Numbered from the stretch's first letter, positions 7,220 to 14,384 are shown. The stretch is 15,466 bases of DNA from Thioglobus_B sp964558405 (GCA_964558405.1 CAZLDG010000032.1:1-15466); one strand, 5' to 3'. Program-made: numbers and translations. The notes: generated by a model not told the origin, from the letters alone.

Positions 7220-7601
7220 CTTGGTGCAACAAGGCTTGCATTTGCTGTATGGTGGTCGGCAATTGTAAGACGCCGTGTAGTGGATAATCCACCGCATCCA
7301 GCACACCCACATGTTGGATTTCTTTTTTATTAGCCAAAACAATAATCTTGGTATTGGGTGAATGCTTAATCAAACTCACTAGCAGCACTTCGATATTAGA
7401 TTTATAAATCCCGCTATAATTGGTACTAAAAGCATAGAAAAACTCCACTACGATAAAAGCAGGTTGGTGTTTTTTTACCAGGGTAATGGCCTTGCGGATA
7501 CTATTGACGCGGTACTCTTCCAGAGCATTTTGGCGATATAAGTCGCCATAATCTGGAAACAGCATAGACTCTACGACCGAGACGAGTATCGGCTTAGACA
7601 T
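7215..7601 (-). CDS. Hypothetical 128-aa protein, pseudo-receiver-like
   Basis: I do not recognise this family with certainty. The pattern of alternating beta strands and helices (PILVSVVES, AFIVVEFFYAF, NTKIIVLANK, GVLQLP, then a final helix) resembles a CheY-type receiver domain of the usual 120-odd residues. The usual phospho-acceptor Asp after the third strand seems to be Glu53 in FIVVEFFYAF. The conserved Lys-Pro near the end is Leu-Pro. If the fold is right, it is a non-phosphorylatable pseudo-receiver. It has no signal peptide, so it is cytosolic. It starts 26 nt after the SoxW-like gene with GGAT as a possible ribosome site, so it is likely the last gene of that transcript. It could equally be an unrelated Rossmann-like domain. 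Confidence 0.6.
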   Translation of the reverse strand: MSKPILVSVVESMLFPDYGDLYRQNALEEYRVNSIRKAITLVKKHQPAFIVVEFFYAFSTNYSGIYKSNIEVLLVSLIKHSPNTKIIVLANKKEIQHVGVLDAVDYPLHGVLQLPTTIQQMQALLHQA

Positions 7602-7627
7602 GATATTTATCCGGTGTCTTGAGTGTA

Positions 7628-8632
7628 TTAATCCACCATATTGACATCAATACCCTGCTCTAGCATCTTGGTCTGCAATGCATTGCGATAGGCATTAAAG
7701 TCGTCGTGGGTCTTATAGTTTCGACCACTGACAAAGCTTAGGACAGCATTAAAGTGGAAACTATAGAGTTTGTTGTCAATCTCGATAATTTTTTTACCTT
7801 CATCAAAAAGCAAAAAACCTGGTCGATAGCTTAGATTGTGTTGCTCAGCCACCTGTTTAGGTGTGGTTTTCGAACCATCAAACCAAATGATCTCTTGTGT
7901 GGAATCTGCATCAAAGCGTACAAATAAGAATTTATCTAGCTCATCACGCACATTGTCACGATTCAGTAGCTCTTTATGAACAGCCTCACAACCCGTACAA
8001 CGTTGATCTTCAAAAATCATAATCACTGGATCACTAAAGTCTGAGAAGTCTGTGGTCGTACTAAGCATATCATGTGCGGCAAACTGATAACTTGGTGCCG
8101 ACTGGCTAGCAATAAACTGATTCAGCGTTTGTTGGCCAACTTGGTTTTTGGCCACGTAGCTCACTGTATGGCCAAATAGTGTTGGGTTGCGATAACCATT
8201 GGTTCTAAAGATTTGCTTGCCTTTGGCATCTAAAAACACAATGGTCGGCGTGTATTTCACGCCCAATAGTTGTGCTAGGTCTTTCTCACTCATCGCCTCA
8301 CCATCAGGCATGGTGATTTCACGATCGCCCTTGATATTAACCGCGATGGTGACAAAATTTTCCTGGATAAAGTCGGCATTATCACCCTCAACAAAATTTT
8401 GCTTAAGCATGGCGTCACAATACGGGCAGCCAGCTAGATGGAAGAATAACAATACCTTCTTATCCTCATCGCTGGCTTCTTCTACATCCTCAGCAATGTC
8501 TAAAAAACTCTCGGCGAACCAAGAAGGAATACTATAGATTTGTCCGCCTAACACCTTGCCCGGCTCTGTGGCAAAACTATTGAGCGATAATGTGAAAGTT
8601 AATAGTATTAGTGCCAAGAATTTTTGTTGCAT
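7628..8632 (-). CDS. SoxW-like exported tandem thioredoxin-fold protein
   Basis: The 334-aa product has a signal peptide (about residues 1-21, ending SFA) and two thioredoxin-like domains. The first has the redox motif CPYC (Cys69, Cys72) in FFHLAGCPYCDAM and a cis-proline in YTPTIVF (Pro129). The second has CTGC (Cys212, Cys215) in FEDQRCTGCEAVH and a cis-proline in YRPGFLLF (Pro271). The first resembles SoxW/thioredoxin-fold proteins of sulfur oxidisers, which reduce periplasmic thiols or SoxYZ. Having two complete CxxC domains in one chain is less common. GGGGGAG upstream of the ATG is a strong ribosome-binding site. It is in line with the 24-aa and 82-aa genes upstream and the pseudo-receiver downstream. 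Electron input may come from a CcdA/SoxV-type protein outside the window. Confidence 0.85.
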   Translation of the reverse strand: MQQKFLALILLTFTLSLNSFATEPGKVLGGQIYSIPSWFAESFLDIAEDVEEASDEDKKVLLFFHLAGCPYCDAMLKQNFVEGDNADFIQENFVTIAVNIKGDREITMPDGEAMSEKDLAQLLGVKYTPTIVFLDAKGKQIFRTNGYRNPTLFGHTVSYVAKNQVGQQTLNQFIASQSAPSYQFAAHDMLSTTTDFSDFSDPVIMIFEDQRCTGCEAVHKELLNRDNVRDELDKFLFVRFDADSTQEIIWFDGSKTTPKQVAEQHNLSYRPGFLLFDEGKKIIEIDNKLYSFHFNAVLSFVSGRNYKTHDDFNAYRNALQTKMLEQGIDVNMVD

Positions 8633-8650
8633 TTTTCTCCCCCAGGATGA

Positions 8651-8725
8651 TTACATTTTATCTTTGAGCAAATAATAAACTAGGCCCACCAAAATAGCAA
8701 GAATAATAAGTTCAAATAGAAACAT
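8651..8725 (-). CDS. Small single-helix membrane peptide (24 aa)
   Basis: The ATG at 8725 opens a 24-codon frame ending in TAA (8651-8653). The peptide begins MFLFELIILAILVGLVYY, a single hydrophobic helix, and ends in a short charged tail LKDKM. It starts 2 nt after the stop of the 82-aa exported-protein gene, which suggests translational coupling, since no clear Shine-Dalgarno sequence is visible. It ends 18 nt before the SoxW-like gene. Its composition looks like a real membrane peptide and not random sequence, but its short length makes this uncertain. It might anchor or assist a neighbouring periplasmic protein. I know no named family for it. Confidence 0.55.
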   Translation of the reverse strand: MFLFELIILAILVGLVYYLLKDKM

Positions 8726-8727
8726 AA

Positions 8728-8976
8728 TTAGTCGTTAACGGAATAGCAAGCCACACCGCCCTTTTGTGAACCTGCAGCAAACAAGCAACGCACATTGGGG
8801 TTGTCCGCTGGCACCCATTCATACACACGAATATTCCAGCCCGCTGTCTCAATCAAATACTCTGACGAAGGTTTAACAGTCGGTGCACCCAGAGTGGTGA
8901 CGCGCTCCCAAAGATTGGCGTGTGCCAAGGGACTAACCAACAAAGTACCCAGTAAAATAATGCTGCTGATTTTCAT
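8728..8976 (-). CDS. Hypothetical small exported protein (82 aa)
   Basis: The product has a clear signal peptide (MKISSIILLGTLLVSPLAHA) with cleavage expected before NLWERV, leaving about 62 residues in the periplasm. The mature part has two cysteines near its end (RCLFAAG and GVACYSV) that could form a disulfide bond, and aromatic strand-like segments (GWNIRVYEWVPA). I do not recognise a family. It starts 8 nt after rhlE and precedes the 24-aa peptide and the SoxW-like oxidoreductase. A cysteine-bearing exported protein beside a thioredoxin-fold protein could be its substrate, which is an inference from position only. Confidence 0.7.
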   Translation of the reverse strand: MKISSIILLGTLLVSPLAHANLWERVTTLGAPTVKPSSEYLIETAGWNIRVYEWVPADNPNVRCLFAAGSQKGGVACYSVND

Positions 8977-8984
8977 GTCTGTGT

Positions 8985-10292
8985 CTACTTGTGTTTAATC
9001 TTGTTCTTGGGTTTTCGACCCCAGAAGCCTTTGCTCTTTTTCGCCTTATTTTCAGCCGAGTTACTATTTTTACCATATCTGGGCTTGTTGCGCTTCTTGG
9101 GTTTTTTTGGCTTTTTGTTTTTTGGTGGCAATAGGGTCTTTGGCGAATCAGCCACAGCATCACTTGGATGAAAATCCGCCACCATGATGCGCTCTAAACG
9201 TTGTTGTGTTAGGCGCTCAATGTCAAATAATTGCTTGGCCTCATCTGCACTTACTAAGGAGATGGCCTCACCAGATTCACCAGCACGGCCAGTACGGCCA
9301 ATCCGGTGTACATAATCCTCCGGCACGTGTGGCAGATCAAAATTCACCACATGTGGCAATTGGTCAATATCAATACCACGCGCCGCAATATCGGTTGCTA
9401 CCAATACGCGCACCTTTCCCGCTTTAAAGTTGGCCAATGCCTTGGTGCGCGCACCCTGAGACTTGTTGCCATGAATTGCCATGGCTGAGATTTTTTTCTT
9501 CTCCAGATTGGCAGCGATACGATTGGCACCATGCTTGGTACGACTAAACACCAAAACTTGCTGCCAATCTCCCTCGCTAATGAGCCTGGTCAGTAGTGCG
9601 CCTTTTTTAGATTTATCCACTGGATGAATCCATTGTTTAACACTCTTGACTGTGGAATTACGTGGTGTTACTGAGATTTCTTCTGGGTTTTTGACCAGAG
9701 TTTTGGCCAGGGCACGAATCTCATCAGAAAACGTAGCAGAAAACATTAAAGTTTGTCTATCGGTGGGCAAAATCTTTAAAATTCGCTTAATGTCGTGGAT
9801 AAAACCCATATCTAGCATTCTGTCTGCTTCATCAAACACCAGTATTTCTAACTGCTTAAACCCGATAGCGTTTTGCGAATACAAATCCAATAAGCGCCCT
9901 GGTGTGGCCACCAACACATCGGTTCCGCCGCGTAATTTTTGCATTTGTGGGTTGATTTTCACCCCGCCAAATACCACCTGAGATTTGAGTGGTAAATGTT
10001 GAGCATAGGTCTTAACGCTATCATGCACTTGTGCAGCCAACTCGCGTGTTGGCGTGAGTATTAGAACGCGCGCCTGATTGGCGCCAGCGCGCTGACCTTT
10101 GCTGAGTAGCTCCAAGATTGGTAGGGTAAAACCAGCGGTCTTTCCTGTACCAGTTTGTGCTGCCGCCATTAGGTCCTTGCCGGCCAAAACAATAGGAATC
10201 GCTTGGGACTGGATAGGCGAAGGCTGTTCATAGCCTTGAGCCTCAACAGCTCGAACAATAGGCTTAGACAAGCCAAGAGCAGAAAATGCCAT
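8985..10292 (-). CDS. rhlE: DEAD-box ATP-dependent RNA helicase, RhlE-type
   Basis: The 435-aa product carries the full DEAD-box set: Q-motif Gln28 in PSPIQSQAIP, Walker A AQTGTGKT (45-52), PTREL, TPGR, DEAD (154-157), SAT (185-187), the TDIAARGID segment and HRIGRTGR (329-336). It unwinds short RNA duplexes and helps ribosome assembly or RNA turnover in the cytosol. The tail from about residue 370 is very rich in Lys, Asn and Arg (KNKKPKKPKKRNKPR), typical of RhlE RNA-binding tails. RhlE rather than DeaD or SrmB is chosen for the short length and MAFSALGLSKPI start. The Shine-Dalgarno sequence is weak. It lies downstream of gshB, 92 bp away, on the same strand. Confidence 0.9.
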   Translation of the reverse strand: MAFSALGLSKPIVRAVEAQGYEQPSPIQSQAIPIVLAGKDLMAAAQTGTGKTAGFTLPILELLSKGQRAGANQARVLILTPTRELAAQVHDSVKTYAQHLPLKSQVVFGGVKINPQMQKLRGGTDVLVATPGRLLDLYSQNAIGFKQLEILVFDEADRMLDMGFIHDIKRILKILPTDRQTLMFSATFSDEIRALAKTLVKNPEEISVTPRNSTVKSVKQWIHPVDKSKKGALLTRLISEGDWQQVLVFSRTKHGANRIAANLEKKKISAMAIHGNKSQGARTKALANFKAGKVRVLVATDIAARGIDIDQLPHVVNFDLPHVPEDYVHRIGRTGRAGESGEAISLVSADEAKQLFDIERLTQQRLERIMVADFHPSDAVADSPKTLLPPKNKKPKKPKKRNKPRYGKNSNSAENKAKKSKGFWGRKPKNKIKHK

Positions 10293-10321
10293 AGAAGATG
10301 GGAAACTAAAATAAAGTGCGT

Positions 10322-10351
10322 ATTTTAACGTCTAGCACCATATCTCACCAA
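10322..10351 (-). promoter_or_regulatory. Possible rhlE promoter
   Basis: On the minus strand TTGGTG (10351-10346) is followed after 18 bp by TAAAAT (10327-10322), about 30 bp before the rhlE start codon. A partly paired inverted repeat (CACCATA/TATGGTG) overlaps it and could act as the end of the gshB transcript. The evidence is weak. Confidence 0.35.
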
Positions 10352-10384
10352 CTAGATCATCAAATCTATGGTGTTTTTGTGCTA

Positions 10385-11416
10385 TTAACTTCTTAGGTCG
10401 TTTAGCTTCTGCAGTAAATATTCCAATTCGGCACGTTTTTCAATTTTCTCGTCGACTTTTTCTTCCAAATAGTTAACGATTTGTTTTTGTACCTTGGTAC
10501 GGAAAAATTTATCCAAATTGGTATTGCCACTTGGATTAAGTACATTAATCTCTAACACCTTATCGCCAATCATATCCAGACCGGCAAAATGCAGGCCATC
10601 AGACATCAATTTTTTACCAATGGTTTTACACACACGCTTTTGTGAATCGGTCAGTGCGTATTTATGCGCACTACCGCCAGCGTCTAGATTTGCTCTAAGA
10701 TCGCCAGTCGCAGGCTTACGCTGATAAGCGCCAATAGGGTTTCCGCCTAGCATTAATACCCGTACATCACCTTCTTCAGCGCCATCAATATATTCTTGCA
10801 GGATTACGAAGTTTTCACTGGAACCATCAATATAAAAATCCAATAGTGAGTTAATATTAGACTGAGCACTACGCTCTAATACGATTACTCCTCGACCACC
10901 TGAGCCATCTAACGGCTTAAGAATCATCTTCTCATCTTCAGATTCATTAATTACTTGATTAATGTACTCCTTGTTGCCAGAGACATGTGTAATTGGCAAA
11001 TAGGTGTGATTCGGATCATGGAAAGTGGTGGTATAGAGTTTGTTATTGGCTTTACGAATACCGTCCACATCGTTAATAATCACCACCTCATTTTTGACCG
11101 CATCCAAGAAATTAAACACAATGCTGCTAATAGGTGGATCTTTGCGAATCATCAAACAGTCAAACGCATGCAAAGGAATTAGCTTGGTATCAAACTTGAC
11201 TTTTTTATAAAAGCTGTTCATGGCATCAGGCACTTTATCCATAGGCTGGATGGTATGTACCACACCACTCACAGTGTTTTGACGCACGGTGAAATTATGC
11301 GTATACAAAATAGAAACCTTGTGCTTTCTGGCCAAACACTCCTTGATAATCTTTAGATTAGTACTGGTGCTGGGATTAATTTTTGACCAATTGGCAATAA
11401 TAAAACCGACGTGCAT
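10385..11416 (-). CDS. gshB: Glutathione synthetase (ATP-grasp)
   Basis: GshB joins gamma-glutamylcysteine and glycine using ATP. From ATG 11416 the protein is 343 aa. It starts MHVGFIIANWSKINPSTST, then shows MILKPLDGSGGRGVIVL with the glycine-rich ATP-grasp loop (171-177), LQEYIDGAEEGDVRVL, ATGDLRANLDAGGSA, and LEINVLNPSG with the metal-binding Asn. This start is preferred over an in-frame ATG eight codons upstream because GGAGG sits immediately before it, and it begins exactly at the first strand of the family. The last 27 residues or so are highly charged and helical (coiled-coil-like). They lie beyond the usual end of GshB, whose E. coli form is 316 aa. gshA is not in the window. Confidence 0.88.
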   Translation of the reverse strand: MHVGFIIANWSKINPSTSTNLKIIKECLARKHKVSILYTHNFTVRQNTVSGVVHTIQPMDKVPDAMNSFYKKVKFDTKLIPLHAFDCLMIRKDPPISSIVFNFLDAVKNEVVIINDVDGIRKANNKLYTTTFHDPNHTYLPITHVSGNKEYINQVINESEDEKMILKPLDGSGGRGVIVLERSAQSNINSLLDFYIDGSSENFVILQEYIDGAEEGDVRVLMLGGNPIGAYQRKPATGDLRANLDAGGSAHKYALTDSQKRVCKTIGKKLMSDGLHFAGLDMIGDKVLEINVLNPSGNTNLDKFFRTKVQKQIVNYLEEKVDEKIEKRAELEYLLQKLNDLRS

Positions 11417-11420
11417 AACT

Positions 11421-11458
11421 CCTCCTGCTGTCCAAATCAAAAAAAGCTGGAAATTATA
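11421..11458 (-). promoter_or_regulatory. gshB ribosome-binding site and likely -10 element
   Basis: On the minus strand a TATAAT (11458-11453) lies about 36 bp before the gshB start, with only a poor -35 at standard spacing. GGAGGAG (from 11426) directly precedes ATG 11416 and decides the start choice. Confidence 0.5.
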
Positions 11459-11567
11459 ATATCAAAAAAGTCGAGCCAAGCAAGGGTTTATTTCATACGA
11501 TGACTATCTTTGGCAGTTGGTGATATTCAAGGTAGAATAAGCCTATTTTTTTCACCCAGGTCACCCC

Positions 11568-11741
11568 ATGTCAGATACGCAGCCCATCCAAAGCCCTTGT
11601 GTGGGCATTTGCAAATACAATAAGAACAACTATTGCATCGGCTGTAAACGTCACAGCGATGAAATTAGCAATTGGATTAATTACTCAGATGAGATGCGTC
11701 AAGCGATTTTGGCTGATCTCAAGGAACGTCAGATCGACTAG
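11568..11741 (+). CDS. DUF1289 small cysteine-rich protein
   Basis: This 57-aa protein has four cysteines in SPCVGICKYNKNNYCIGCKR (Cys11, Cys15, Cys23, Cys26) followed by HSDEISNW. This is the DUF1289 signature (YdhL-like): CxxxC, a short loop, CxxC, then an EI..W segment. The arrangement suggests metal (zinc or Fe-S) binding, but no function is established. AGGT is the likely ribosome site 7 nt before ATG 11568. Its stop TAG overlaps the stop of the convergent bolA-type gene at CTAG (11738-11741). Confidence 0.85.
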   Translation: MSDTQPIQSPCVGICKYNKNNYCIGCKRHSDEISNWINYSDEMRQAILADLKERQID

Positions 11742-11968
11742 GCCATTTCTGCTGGGGTTCTAGCCTTAATACTCAATGCATGCAACTCACCAGAATCGAT
11801 ATCAGCTCTAACGGTTGCCAATACAGTCTTTTGACGCTCAAGCAGTGACATACCTTCAAATGCTGTTGAGACTACCGTAGTCGCGCAACTACAACCATCA
11901 CCTTCCATGGTAACGGTTGCACCTTCAATACCAGCTTCAATCTTAGCTTGAATCTCTTCTAAGGTCAT
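11738..11968 (-). CDS. BolA/IbaG-family protein with CSC motif
   Basis: The 76-aa product is a short BolA-type protein. The core fits IbaG/YrbA: GATVTMEGDG, then FEGMSLLERQKTV, then LHALSIKARTPAEMA, as in E. coli IbaG with its HAVSIKAYTPAEW end. BolA proteins pair with monothiol glutaredoxins and bind a shared [2Fe-2S] cluster in iron or Fe-S trafficking. Here the loop after GDG reads CSC (Cys26, Cys28), so it carries two possible ligands where IbaG has a histidine. The gene starts 3 nt after the stop of pit with little Shine-Dalgarno sequence, so it is probably translationally coupled. Its stop overlaps that of the convergent DUF1289 gene. Confidence 0.85.
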   Translation of the reverse strand: MTLEEIQAKIEAGIEGATVTMEGDGCSCATTVVSTAFEGMSLLERQKTVLATVRADIDSGELHALSIKARTPAEMA

Positions 11969-11971
11969 AAT

Positions 11972-13240
11972 CTAAGCACCAAACGCGCCTTTTAAGGCAA
12001 AGAAGAACAGAATTGACATCAGTGCACCGGCTGGCAAAGTCACCACCCATGATAAGAAGATCTTATTAATGACTCGCGTATCTAATGCTGCCATGCCTCG
12101 GGCCAAACCAACGCCTAGTACCGCACCAACCAATACTTGTGTGGTTGAAACCGGTAATCCAGTACCTGAGGCAATCACCACAGTTGCAGCAGCAGCTAGG
12201 GTTGCAGCAAAACCACGTGAAGGAGTTAGTTGGGTAATACCCGTACCTACGGTTGCAATTACCTTGTGTCCATAAGTGATCAGACCCAAGACGATACCGC
12301 CACCACCAACAAGTAGAATCCAGAATGGTAGAACACTCTTCGAGCCAATCATACCGCCACTTTCAATCACACCATAAATGGCTGCTAGTGGACCAATGGC
12401 GTTGGCCACATCGTTAGAACCATGGGCAAAAGCCATCGCTGCTGCGGTAATGACCATCAGCACGCTAAAGACTCTTTCCATCGACGTAAAGTGGAAGTCT
12501 TTATTTTCATTCGGATCGATATGAATTTTGCTAATCACCATTTTTCCAGCAATGGCAACAACCAAACCACAAGCAATCGCTAGGGAATAACTGGTACCAG
12601 TATCAAAGCTTAATCCCACATGTTTTAGACCTTTGAAGATGGTTACTAAAGAGATAACAAAACCCACTAAGAACATATAAAAAGGCACATAGCGCTTGGC
12701 ATTCTCAAATGGTCTAGAGGTATCAATAATCAGATTTTGCAGGCTGCGGAACAACATAAAGGCGATACTACCGGCCAAAATTGGTGAAACAACCCAACTG
12801 GCAGCAATCTTACCTACCTTGCCCCAGGCTACCGCATCAACGCCAACACCTACCGCGCCAAAGCCCACAATCGCACCCACAATTGAGTGTGTTGTCGACA
12901 CTGGCCAGCCCAGTGATGAAGCGATTAATAGCCAAGTACCTGCGGCCAAAAGTGAAGCCAACATACCATACACCAATAAGTGCGGACTGTCGGTAAACAA
13001 CGCCGCATCTAAGATGCCTTTACGAATGGTTGCTGTTACCTCGCCACCGGCCAAAATAGCACCGGCAAACTCAAAAACAACCGCAATAATGATGGCTTGC
13101 TTGATGGTGATTGCACCAGAACCAACCGAGGTACCCATGGCATTTGCCACATCATTTGCACCCACACCCCAGGCCATAAACAGACCAAACGCCACCGCCA
13201 AAAATAGTAATACGCCGCCGTAATTTGCAATAATTTCCAC
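11972..13240 (-). CDS. pit: Pit-family inorganic phosphate transporter
   Basis: The 422-aa inner-membrane protein belongs to the PiT family, which moves phosphate (as metal-phosphate) by ion-coupled symport. It has two inverted signature repeats: GANDVANAMGTS (27-38) with GWPVSTTHS, and GSNDVANAIGP (274-284) with GLPVSTTQ. About ten hydrophobic helices surround a central hydrophilic loop near residues 240-255. The start is GTG at 13240 with GGAG a few bases upstream. It follows the DUF47 gene by 11 nt, the usual pairing of a PhoU-like accessory with a Pit transporter. Pit systems also admit arsenate, which is relevant to arsC nearby. Confidence 0.95.
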   Translation of the reverse strand: MEIIANYGGVLLFLAVAFGLFMAWGVGANDVANAMGTSVGSGAITIKQAIIIAVVFEFAGAILAGGEVTATIRKGILDAALFTDSPHLLVYGMLASLLAAGTWLLIASSLGWPVSTTHSIVGAIVGFGAVGVGVDAVAWGKVGKIAASWVVSPILAGSIAFMLFRSLQNLIIDTSRPFENAKRYVPFYMFLVGFVISLVTIFKGLKHVGLSFDTGTSYSLAIACGLVVAIAGKMVISKIHIDPNENKDFHFTSMERVFSVLMVITAAAMAFAHGSNDVANAIGPLAAIYGVIESGGMIGSKSVLPFWILLVGGGGIVLGLITYGHKVIATVGTGITQLTPSRGFAATLAAAATVVIASGTGLPVSTTQVLVGAVLGVGLARGMAALDTRVINKIFLSWVVTLPAGALMSILFFFALKGAFGA

Positions 13241-13251
13241 AGTAATCTCCT

Positions 13252-13929
13252 TTATTTGGCTAGTAGCACTTCTAATCTAGAGCCAACTTTTTGAGCAGCA
13301 TCTGCCAACTCGCCCAGCCATTCAACGGCGCGATAATAGAACATCACATCTACCGGTGGCAGGCTAGCCTCTAGTGGAAATAATTTGGTACGAATTTCGT
13401 GTTGAATCTTGTCAGATTGACTCTCAAGATCGTTAATCTGCTCAATAATACCGCCAACCACTTTACGCTCTCGATTACCAAAAGCAGTTTCTAATAGCTC
13501 ATCTAGCTCGTTGATGGCTTTAAGCGCCATGGCTGAGGTTTTAATACAAACGTTGGTGAGCTCAATGACATCGTCAGAGATTTCATCAGGCAAAGTCATC
13601 TTACGATTAAGCATCAGACCTGAGACGTCCTTAGAAATATTAGCAATTGAATCTTGAATTAACAGCAGGTCTAATAAGTCTCTGCGTGAAAATGGCATCA
13701 TAAAGGTCGATGGAAGGCTCAAACGTAATTTCTTCTTTAGAACGTCTGCTTCCCCTTCTAAGGTGCCAATGTTGGATTTAATGTGTTCAGCTTGTTCCCA
13801 GTCTTGGGCATGAATGGCGATCATAAAGCCGTTGAGTTCCCCGATGCATGAATGTACTCGGGTCATGTGTTGCTGTAGTGGGCTGATTGGAGATTTTCCA
13901 AACAGGCCATAGATATTACTTGTAGCCAT
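13252..13929 (-). CDS. DUF47/PhoU-like phosphate-transport accessory
   Basis: The 225-aa cytosolic protein matches the TIGR00153/DUF47 family, distantly related to PhoU. It is almost all alpha helix, starting PISPLQQHMTRVHSC and continuing with HIKSNIGTLEGEADVLKKKLRLSLPSTFMMPFSRRDLLDLLL; the FSRRDLLDLL segment is characteristic. It ends with a YYRAVEWLGELADAAQKVGSRLE helix. Family members are found before pit genes and probably modulate the transporter. Here it is first in DUF47-pit-bolA. AGAGG a few bases before the ATG acts as ribosome site. The family fit is strong and the mechanism is not known. Confidence 0.92.
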   Translation of the reverse strand: MATSNIYGLFGKSPISPLQQHMTRVHSCIGELNGFMIAIHAQDWEQAEHIKSNIGTLEGEADVLKKKLRLSLPSTFMMPFSRRDLLDLLLIQDSIANISKDVSGLMLNRKMTLPDEISDDVIELTNVCIKTSAMALKAINELDELLETAFGNRERKVVGGIIEQINDLESQSDKIQHEIRTKLFPLEASLPPVDVMFYYRAVEWLGELADAAQKVGSRLEVLLAK

Positions 13930-13992
13930 CTTTCTTTCCTCTTTTTTAACTTACTTGTTTTCTTATTTTTTTCTTCTTCGTTTCAAGTGCGA

Positions 13993-14020
13993 ATTTTCTA
14001 TAAAAAAACTTAAGTGTCAA
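13993..14020 (-). promoter_or_regulatory. Promoter of DUF47-pit-bolA cluster
   Basis: On the minus strand a perfect TTGACA (14020-14015) is followed 16 bp later by GAAAAT (13998-13993), about 64 bp before the DUF47 start. The -35 is convincing and the -10 is weak. The region is also T/A-rich; no Pho box was identified. Confidence 0.5.
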
Positions 14021-14028
14021 CCCCTATT

Positions 14029-14150
14029 TTAAACTTTTTTTTCTGGGTCAGAATCAACCTCATTATCATCAAATAAAATACGCTGACCTTCGCCCTCTAG
14101 ATCGTCATATTGACCGCTCTTAACCCCTATTGCTAAAAGGATTACTAGCA
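14029..14150 (-). CDS. ccoS: CcoS, cbb3 oxidase assembly protein, C-terminal part (gap-truncated)
   Basis: Reading the minus strand out of the N gap, one frame gives LVILLAIGVKSGQYDDLEGE and then GQRILFDD, ending at TAA 14029. This is the end of CcoS (FixS), whose hallmark is a single transmembrane helix followed by KSGQFDDLEGPA.RILFDD. CcoS is needed for heme and copper insertion into cytochrome cbb3 oxidase. Only 39 residues remain; the start lies in the gap. The family is short (about 50-70 aa), so most of the protein is present. It implies that ccoI/fixI or other cbb3 genes may lie in or beyond the gap. Confidence 0.88.
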
Positions 14151-14250
14151 NNNNNNNNNNNNNNNNNNNNNNNNNNNNNNNNNNNNNNNNNNNNNNNNNN
14201 NNNNNNNNNNNNNNNNNNNNNNNNNNNNNNNNNNNNNNNNNNNNNNNNNN
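14151..14250. other. Assembly gap (100 N)
   Basis: There are exactly 100 N, the customary placeholder for a scaffold join of unknown length. The left flank is inside ccoS and the right flank is inside arsC, both on the minus strand but not in the same frame. Any open reading frame drawn across it is an artefact. Confidence 0.99.
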
Positions 14251-14384
14251 CGACCACTAGCAGCCACGCCTGAAGAGTGCGCCTCAACACAATCTGCAAG
14301 ATCATGATTAAGCAGAGCTTCAGCAATGATAGAGCGACAACTATTGCCGGTACATAGAATTAAAACTTTCTTTTTCGGATTCAT
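14251..14384 (-). CDS. arsC: Arsenate reductase of low-molecular-weight phosphatase fold, N-terminal part (gap-truncated)
   Basis: ATG at 14384 gives 44 residues before the assembly gap. MNPKKKVLILCTGNSCRSII contains the P-loop CX5R (Cys11 to Arg17) of the LMW-PTPase fold used by thioredoxin-coupled ArsC. It is followed by AEALLN and EAHSSGVAASG, both typical. ArsC reduces arsenate to arsenite. A true tyrosine phosphatase cannot be excluded from the first third alone, but the LCTGNSCRSIIAEA wording and the adjacent aquaporin favour arsenate reductase. Its start overlaps the aquaporin stop by 4 nt (ATGA). The rest, including the resolving cysteines, is hidden in the gap. Confidence 0.82.

Noticed and set aside
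8199..8537. A plus-strand 112-aa reading frame opposite the SoxW-like gene
   Set aside because: It is antisense to a conserved two-domain thioredoxin-fold protein and has no recognisable features.
11417..11440. An upstream in-frame ATG for gshB, eight codons earlier
   Set aside because: GGAGG lies immediately before the ATG at 11416, and the family's first strand begins there.
12696..13223. A 175-aa plus-strand reading frame inside pit
   Set aside because: It lies opposite a strongly conserved transporter gene, has low-complexity Pro/Ala/Thr composition and no ribosome site; it is an antisense shadow.
14120..14384. Two overlapping minus-strand reading frames that run through the N block
   Set aside because: They cross 100 N of unknown length. 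The right part is arsC, the left part in another frame is ccoS, and the remaining frame is meaningless.
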